Positions 62,807-64,000 of a stretch of 64,000 nt of DNA are shown piece by piece. Both the position numbers and the translations under genes were made by a program. The notes under the pieces are model-generated. The model was given only the letters and a program-made list of their open reading frames with translations. It had not been told where the DNA came from and ran no database searches. Positions within the stretch are counted from its first letter, which is position 1; every line of letters begins with the position of its first letter. Source of the stretch: Bradyrhizobium sp. WBAH42 (GTDB lineage Bacteria > Pseudomonadota > Alphaproteobacteria > Rhizobiales > Xanthobacteraceae); the NCBI RefSeq assembly GCF_024585265.1, contig NZ_CP036533.1:868001-932000 (forward strand). Reading direction: 5' to 3'.

Positions 62807-64000
<1,194 letters not shown>

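Overview
This window is a piece of a Bradyrhizobium-type alphaproteobacterial chromosome. The basis is high GC, an Irr regulator with a Cys-Pro heme motif next to fabA, a DivL-type kinase with Tyr in place of the phospho-His, AddAB instead of RecBCD, and several families of intergenic palindromes typical of that genus. It is almost entirely vertically inherited core genome: no phage, IS element, CRISPR array, rRNA or tRNA was recognised. Neighbouring genes very often overlap by ATGA/GTGA/TTGA stop-start junctions, so many are probably translationally coupled.

Layout. 1-3960: phoH (partial), ybeY, a CorC-like transporter gene and lnt (RNA maturation and envelope). 4179-7755: an XRE regulator, an M20 peptidase, trmB and a DUF2336 gene. 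8115-17934: the translation/RNA-decay superoperon rimP-nusA-ylxR-infB-rbfA-truB-rpsO-pnp; infB is frame-disrupted as given, and pnp is preceded by a very long hairpin. 18150-21356: divergent katG/oxyR peroxide defence. 21364-24274: GNAT, a secreted unknown, GST, fabI. 24308-27258: fabA-fabB-(small unknown)-fabI divergent from irr. 27356-32771: SH3 protein, 2-hydroxyacid dehydrogenase, ThiF/MoeB-like protein, a trypsin-fold pseudoprotease candidate and an orphan ParA. 33030-38312: mutM divergent from ubiE-ubiB-coaBC-dut. 38679-43942: divL, tsaE-kinase fusion, PilZ, murU-like. 44157-52349: addB-addA, trxA, a stand-alone ATP-dependent DNA ligase. 52475-64000, minus strand: phosphoesterase, folC, accD, trpA, trpB, trpF, lapA, ihfB, sppA, rpsA, cmk, aroA (partial).

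Most interesting observation: coaBC (36406-37857) carries an extra N-terminal ribbon-helix-helix domain that resembles the FitA/VapB-type antitoxin, with no PIN toxin gene beside it. The 56-bp gap upstream holds two adjacent palindromes (36346-36364 and 36369-36387) built from four TGATWGCA-type half-sites with 9/14/9-bp spacing, resembling the half-site I recall for gonococcal FitAB. This suggests a coenzyme A biosynthetic enzyme that binds its own promoter. Other notable points are the infB lesion, the approx. 76-nt pnp leader hairpin, a small uncharacterised gene coupled to fabB, and the His-less trypsin-fold protein.
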